Position numbers and translations under genes: made by a program. A model generated the notes under the pieces. That model made no database searches. It was not told where the DNA came from and saw nothing but the letters and a program-made list of their open reading frames with translations. Of a stretch of DNA of 45,258 bases, positions 41,706 to 45,258 are shown piece after piece. Source of the stretch: an uncultured Pelagibacteraceae bacterium (lineage in GTDB: Bacteria > Pseudomonadota > Alphaproteobacteria > Pelagibacterales > Pelagibacteraceae). The stretch is taken from NCBI GenBank assembly GCA_902545405.1, contig CACCFT010000008.1, positions 1-45,258 of the forward strand, written 5' to 3'. The first letter of the stretch is position 1, and each line of letters opens with the position of its first letter.

Positions 41706-44042
41706 ATGCAAAAATTTATACAAAGAGTACTAATACTCATAATATTGTCCTCAATCTTATTTTTGGCAATAATTATATCTGTTCTTTGGTCTTATTCTAA
41801 TAAATTGCCAGATTATAAATATCTCCAAAGCTATAAACCACCAGTATCAAGCAAATTATATTCAGGAAACGGAGTGTTAGTAAGCGATTTTTCATCTGAA
41901 AAAAGAATTTTTGTTCCATATTCTGCCATATCTCAAACCGTGATAAATGCTTTTTTATCTGCGGAGGATAAAAACTTTTTTGACCATCCAGGAGTAGATG
42001 CTAAAGGAGTAGTAAGAGCAATTAAAAATAACATATTTAATCTATTTTACTCAAAAAGACTAGAAGGTGCCTCTACTATTACCCAACAAGTAGCAAAAAA
42101 CTTTCTTTTAACCAATGAGGTAAGTATTGATAGAAAAATAAAAGAAGCAATATTAGCTTTTAGAATTGAGCGTGTTTTATCAAAAAAAAGAATACTAGAG
42201 CTTTATCTAAACCAAATTTATCTTGGCGAGGGTAGCTATGGTATAGCATCAGCTAGTTTAAGATATTTTAATAAACCAATAAGTGAACTCAATTATGGAG
42301 AGGCTGCACTTCTAGCTGCTCTTCCAAAAGCACCAAGCAAATATAATCCATATAAAAACAAGGAGTTAGCAAAATTTAGAAGAAATTTAGTATTAAATAA
42401 TTTATTAGATAATGGATACATTGATCAAAAACAACACTCTAAATTAATTTATTCTAAAATTAAATTACAAAAGAGAAAAAGAATTTACCTAGAAGACTCT
42501 AGATATTATGTGGAAGATGTTAGAAAAGATGTAATTGATAAATATGGATATGATAAAGTATATAAACAAGGATTTAACATCAAGACACCTTTGGATTTAG
42601 AATTACAAAAAATTGCTACACAATCACTCAGGAATGGTTTGCAAGACTTTGATAAGAGAAAAGGATGGAGAGGTCCTCTATCAAATATAAAAAAATACAA
42701 AAATTGGAAAAAAGATCTTAAAGACTTAAGTTTAGAAAAATCTTTAGGATGGGAATTGGCTGTTGTTACTAGAATTGACAAATTTGAGACAGTCATCAAA
42801 ACACAAAATGATGATAATGGAATAATTAATTTTAATGATATTGATTGGACGCGAAAGGAATTCAAAAAACTATTTAAAATCGGTGACATAATTTATGTTA
42901 AGAAATTATCTGATGGAAACTATAGTTTAAAACAACTTCCAAAAGCTAACGGAGGAATTGTTGTGATGGATCCATACAGCGGAAGAGTATTAGCATTGTC
43001 AGGTGGATTTAGCTTTAAACAAAGTGAATTTAATAGAGCATCTCAAGCAAAACGTCAGCCTGGATCTGCATTCAAACCTTTTATATATGCTTTAGCATTA
43101 GAAAATAATTTTTCACCAACAACATTAGTATTAGACGCACCTATAGTATTAGATCAAGGAAATGATTTAAAAATGTGGAAACCAGAAAATTATGGAAAAA
43201 AGTTCTACGGGCCTTCAACACTAAGAACAGGTATAGAAAAATCAAGAAATCTAATGACTGTCCGAATAGCTCAAGAATTAGGCATAGACAAAATTATAAA
43301 TTTTTCAAAGAAATTAAATATTTATGAAAATCCAGATGAACTTATGTCAGTATCTTTAGGCTCTGCTGAAACAACTTTGTTAAAAATCACAAGCGCTTAT
43401 TGTTCTTTTTTGAATGGAGGAAAATTAGTTAATCCTATATTAATTGATAGAATTCAAGACAGTGAAGGAAAAACTATATTTAACAATGAAAAAAGATTCT
43501 GTGAAAATTGTGATTTAATTTCATATGATGGAACTAGTAAACCAATTATTAAAAATAAATATCAACAGATTTTTTCACCACAAACAGCCTATCAGATTAC
43601 CTCTATGTTGAAAGGTGTTATAGAACGTGGAACTGCGAAAGGTTTAAAAGAATTAAAACTTGAATTAGCTGGCAAGACCGGGACAACAAACAAAAATACA
43701 GATACTTGGTTTATAGGATTTACATCAAATTTAGTGGTTGGAGTATACATTGGCTATGATAATCCAAAGAGTTTAGGTAAATTTGAAACAGGTTCAAAAA
43801 CAGCAATGCCAGTTTTTAAAGAGTTCATAAAAAAAACAGCAAATACTTTTAACGCTAGACCTTTTAAAGTTGCAGATAATATAAATATGATGGTCATAGA
43901 TGCAAAAACTGGGGAAAAGGCGAATCCTAAAACCAAGTTAGCAATAATTGAGTCATTTAAAAAAAATGATAATAAACTAGATAATATATCTAACAATTTT
44001 GATGGTAGATTAAACACAACAAATATATTAAAATTTTATTAA
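41706..44042 (+). CDS. mrcA: Class A penicillin-binding protein 1A
   Basis: A bifunctional peptidoglycan synthase anchored in the inner membrane by one helix (about residues 7-29). The glycosyltransferase domain (GT51) has FLSAEDKNFFDHPGVD with the catalytic Glu87, EGASTITQQVAKN, and ILELYLNQIYLG. The transpeptidase domain has SxxK at Ser454 (GSAFKPF), SRN at 513, and KTGTT at about 657. Length 778 is slightly shorter than E. coli PBP1A. It is divergent from the RNase gene across 80 bases and shares one base with prfB (TAATG). Confidence 0.95.
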   Translation: MQKFIQRVLILIILSSILFLAIIISVLWSYSNKLPDYKYLQSYKPPVSSKLYSGNGVLVSDFSSEKRIFVPYSAISQTVINAFLSAEDKNFFDHPGVDAKGVVRAIKNNIFNLFYSKRLEGASTITQQVAKNFLLTNEVSIDRKIKEAILAFRIERVLSKKRILELYLNQIYLGEGSYGIASASLRYFNKPISELNYGEAALLAALPKAPSKYNPYKNKELAKFRRNLVLNNLLDNGYIDQKQHSKLIYSKIKLQKRKRIYLEDSRYYVEDVRKDVIDKYGYDKVYKQGFNIKTPLDLELQKIATQSLRNGLQDFDKRKGWRGPLSNIKKYKNWKKDLKDLSLEKSLGWELAVVTRIDKFETVIKTQNDDNGIINFNDIDWTRKEFKKLFKIGDIIYVKKLSDGNYSLKQLPKANGGIVVMDPYSGRVLALSGGFSFKQSEFNRASQAKRQPGSAFKPFIYALALENNFSPTTLVLDAPIVLDQGNDLKMWKPENYGKKFYGPSTLRTGIEKSRNLMTVRIAQELGIDKIINFSKKLNIYENPDELMSVSLGSAETTLLKITSAYCSFLNGGKLVNPILIDRIQDSEGKTIFNNEKRFCENCDLISYDGTSKPIIKNKYQQIFSPQTAYQITSMLKGVIERGTAKGLKELKLELAGKTGTTNKNTDTWFIGFTSNLVVGVYIGYDNPKSLGKFETGSKTAMPVFKEFIKKTANTFNARPFKVADNINMMVIDAKTGEKANPKTKLAIIESFKKNDNKLDNISNNFDGRLNTTNILKFY

Positions 44043-45140
44043 TGGATCAGGAGATATTAAATATTAAATCAGAGATAGAAAAAATAAATCAAAGAATAAA
44101 GGAGTTTCTTTGAAAAGACTAAGACTTCAGAAAAAATAATTAATTTATCAAATTTAATAGAAAAACAAGATTTTTGGCAGGATAAAAAAAATGCTGAAAA
44201 AGTTTTACGTGAAAAAAACAATTTAGAAAAATTATTAAATAATTTTGAAGTAATATCAAATGAAAGTAAAGATTTATTTGATATTTATGATTTAGCTATT
44301 GAGGAACATAACGATGAAATGATTAAAGAGATAACTTCAAATATAAAAATACTCTTTAATAAAATTAAACAAATTGAAATAAGATGTTTTCTATCAAATG
44401 ATAATGATACATTTGATAGTTATTTAGAATTTCATGCAGGTGCTGGTGGAACCGAAAGTCAAGACTGGGCTGATATGTTAAGAAGAATGTATATGAAGTG
44501 GGCAACCAAAAAAAATTTCAAAATCGAAATTATCAGCGAACATAAAGGCGATGAAGCAGGTATTAAATCTTCAATAATAAAAGTAAGTGGAGATTACATA
44601 AACGGATTATTAAAAAATGAATCAGGAATACATAGACTTGTCAGAATTTCTCCCTTTGACTCTGGTGCTAGAAGACATACAAGTTTTGCCAGTGTTTGGG
44701 TATACCCAGTTATATCTGAAAATATTGATGTTGAAATTTTAGAAAAAGATTTAAGAATAGATACATACAGGTCTAGTGGTGCAGGAGGTCAACATGTCAA
44801 CACAACAGATAGTGCAGTAAGAATTACACATCTGCCGACAAAAATTGTGGTACAATGCCAAAATGAAAGATCACAACACAAAAATAAAGAAACTTGCATG
44901 AATATGTTAAGAGCAAGACTTTATGACTATGAGTTAAAAAAAAAGGAAAAAGAGAATGAAAGTCTTGAAAATTCAAAGTCAGAGATTGGATGGGGTCATC
45001 AAATCAGATCATATGTATTACATCCTTATAAAATGGTAAAGGATAATAGAACTAATTTCGAGAGTTCTACTCCTGAAAAAGTATTAGACGGCGAAATAGA
45101 TAATTTTTTAGAAAGTTCTTTATATAAATTAAATGCGTAA
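44042..45140 (+). CDS. prfB: Peptide chain release factor 2, programmed +1 frameshift
   Basis: RF2 ends translation at UGA and UAA. The frame from ATG 44042 runs 23 codons and stops at TGA 44111-44113. A +1 shift at CTT-TGA continues in frame from GAA 44112 to TAA 45138-45140. The total is 365 residues, the length of E. coli RF2. The shift site AAGGAG-TTT-CTT-TGA has a Shine-Dalgarno-like element three bases before CTT, as in the classic prfB site. The stop-recognition SPF (RISPFDSGARRH) and the peptidyl-transferase GGQ (GAGGQHVN) are intact. It is not a pseudogene: the layout is the known autoregulation. Confidence 0.97.
44099..44113 (+). promoter_or_regulatory. prfB programmed +1 frameshift signal
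   Basis: AAGGAGTTTCTTTGA: internal Shine-Dalgarno-like AAGGAG (44099-44104), three-base spacer, slippery CTT (44108-44110), and in-frame TGA (44111-44113). When RF2 is scarce the ribosome pauses at TGA and shifts +1 to read GAA, making more RF2. Confidence 0.95.
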
Positions 45141-45258
45141 AATAATTTCTATAATTATAATATCAATAATAACCATTTTAGTCGCAATTTTAATATTTCT
45201 AACAACAGCAGGAATTAAAACGGATAATTTTAATAGTTTAATTAATGAAAAAGTTAAC
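45133..45258 (+). CDS. N-terminus of a membrane-anchored protein (3' truncated)
   Basis: The ATG at 45133 overlaps the end of prfB by eight bases and stays open to the window edge, giving 42 residues. A basic MRKI is followed by a strong hydrophobic helix (IISIIIISIITILVAILIF) and then TTAGIKTDNFNSLINEKVN. This single anchor followed by a G-I-K-T-D-F-N pattern recalls AsmA/YhdP/DUF3971-type envelope proteins, but a fragment this short cannot prove that. No other start is needed. Confidence 0.5.
   Translation, partial: MRKIISIIIISIITILVAILIFLTTAGIKTDNFNSLINEKVN

Noticed and set aside
44042..44113. A short frame ending in TGA before the main prfB frame, suggesting a pseudogene or sequencing error.
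   Set aside because: The site matches the well-known prfB programmed frameshift in sequence and spacing, and the joined length equals that of normal RF2.
1..45258. tRNA genes, riboswitches (glycine, SAM-V types known in SAR11), CRISPR arrays, insertion sequences or phage genes.
   Set aside because: The spacers are at most about 108 bases. I saw no cloverleaf, conserved riboswitch core, regular direct repeats, transposase or integrase in them.

Overview
The window reads as a piece of a SAR11-type alphaproteobacterium (Pelagibacterales, 'Candidatus Pelagibacter' or a close relative). Reasons: it is very AT-rich and its proteins are rich in Lys, Asn and Ile. About 98% of the bases are coding, with only about 0.9 kb of spacers in total. 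Several gene orders and families are alphaproteobacterial: NDUFA12 next to a DUF2155 protein, purN-purM beside a DUF2066 protein and hda, a GCS2-type gshA, and pepA/lptF-lptG-lptD-surA-pdxA-rsmA/gmk. I see no tRNA, rRNA, CRISPR array, insertion sequence, prophage gene or integrase. No stretch longer than about 110 bases lacks a gene.

Layout. 1-1467 (+): the 3' part of an amidinotransferase and a threonine aldolase. 1464-18116 (-): one long co-directional run. It starts upstream with rpsF-rpsR-rplI and dnaB. Next come an RND exporter, cvpA, purF, a PhnZ-like HD protein, a YyaL/DUF255 thioredoxin-fold protein, gshA, gshB and an EamA transporter, many with overlapping start and stop codons. It ends with an MFS transporter, an NAD(P)-binding protein, a GYD-domain protein, msrB, two small unknown genes and an iron superoxide dismutase. 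18197-20779 (+): fabD, fabG, acpP, gmk. 20768-28027 (-): the outer-membrane LPS-transport operon lptF-lptG-lptD-surA with pdxA and rsmA. 28082-29921 (+): pepA, ndk. 29911-31492 (-): purM, purN. 31502-35012 (+): DUF2066 protein, hda, aspS. 35013-35834 (-): a free-standing protein resembling the C-terminal part of B12-dependent ribonucleotide reductase. 35943-36669 (+): NDUFA12, DUF2155 protein. 36666-38858 (-): aroQ, accB, accC. 38875-39866 (+): thiS, thiG. 39859-41625 (-): RNase E/G. 41706-45258 (+): a class A penicillin-binding protein, prfB read through a programmed +1 frameshift, and the start of a membrane-anchored protein.

The genes are mostly core: fatty-acid synthesis (accB/C, fabD/G, acpP), purines (purF/M/N, gmk, ndk), envelope building (lptD/F/G, surA, mrcA), translation, replication and its control (dnaB, hda), thiamine and PLP. 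The accessory flavour is redox defence: sodB, msrB, gshA/B and a YyaL-type protein. All six convergent gene pairs overlap or abut at their 3' ends, so there is no spacer for intrinsic terminators between them.

I found no clearly new multi-gene system. The best leads are the solitary RNR-C-terminal-like protein beside a 20-bp perfect palindrome, the gshA/gshB-YyaL-HD redox operon, the isolated GYD-domain unit with near-consensus signals, and an RNase E/G without its zinc-link cysteines. Start codons were revised where needed; GTG and TTG starts are used by aspS, aroQ, purN, dnaB and the EamA gene.
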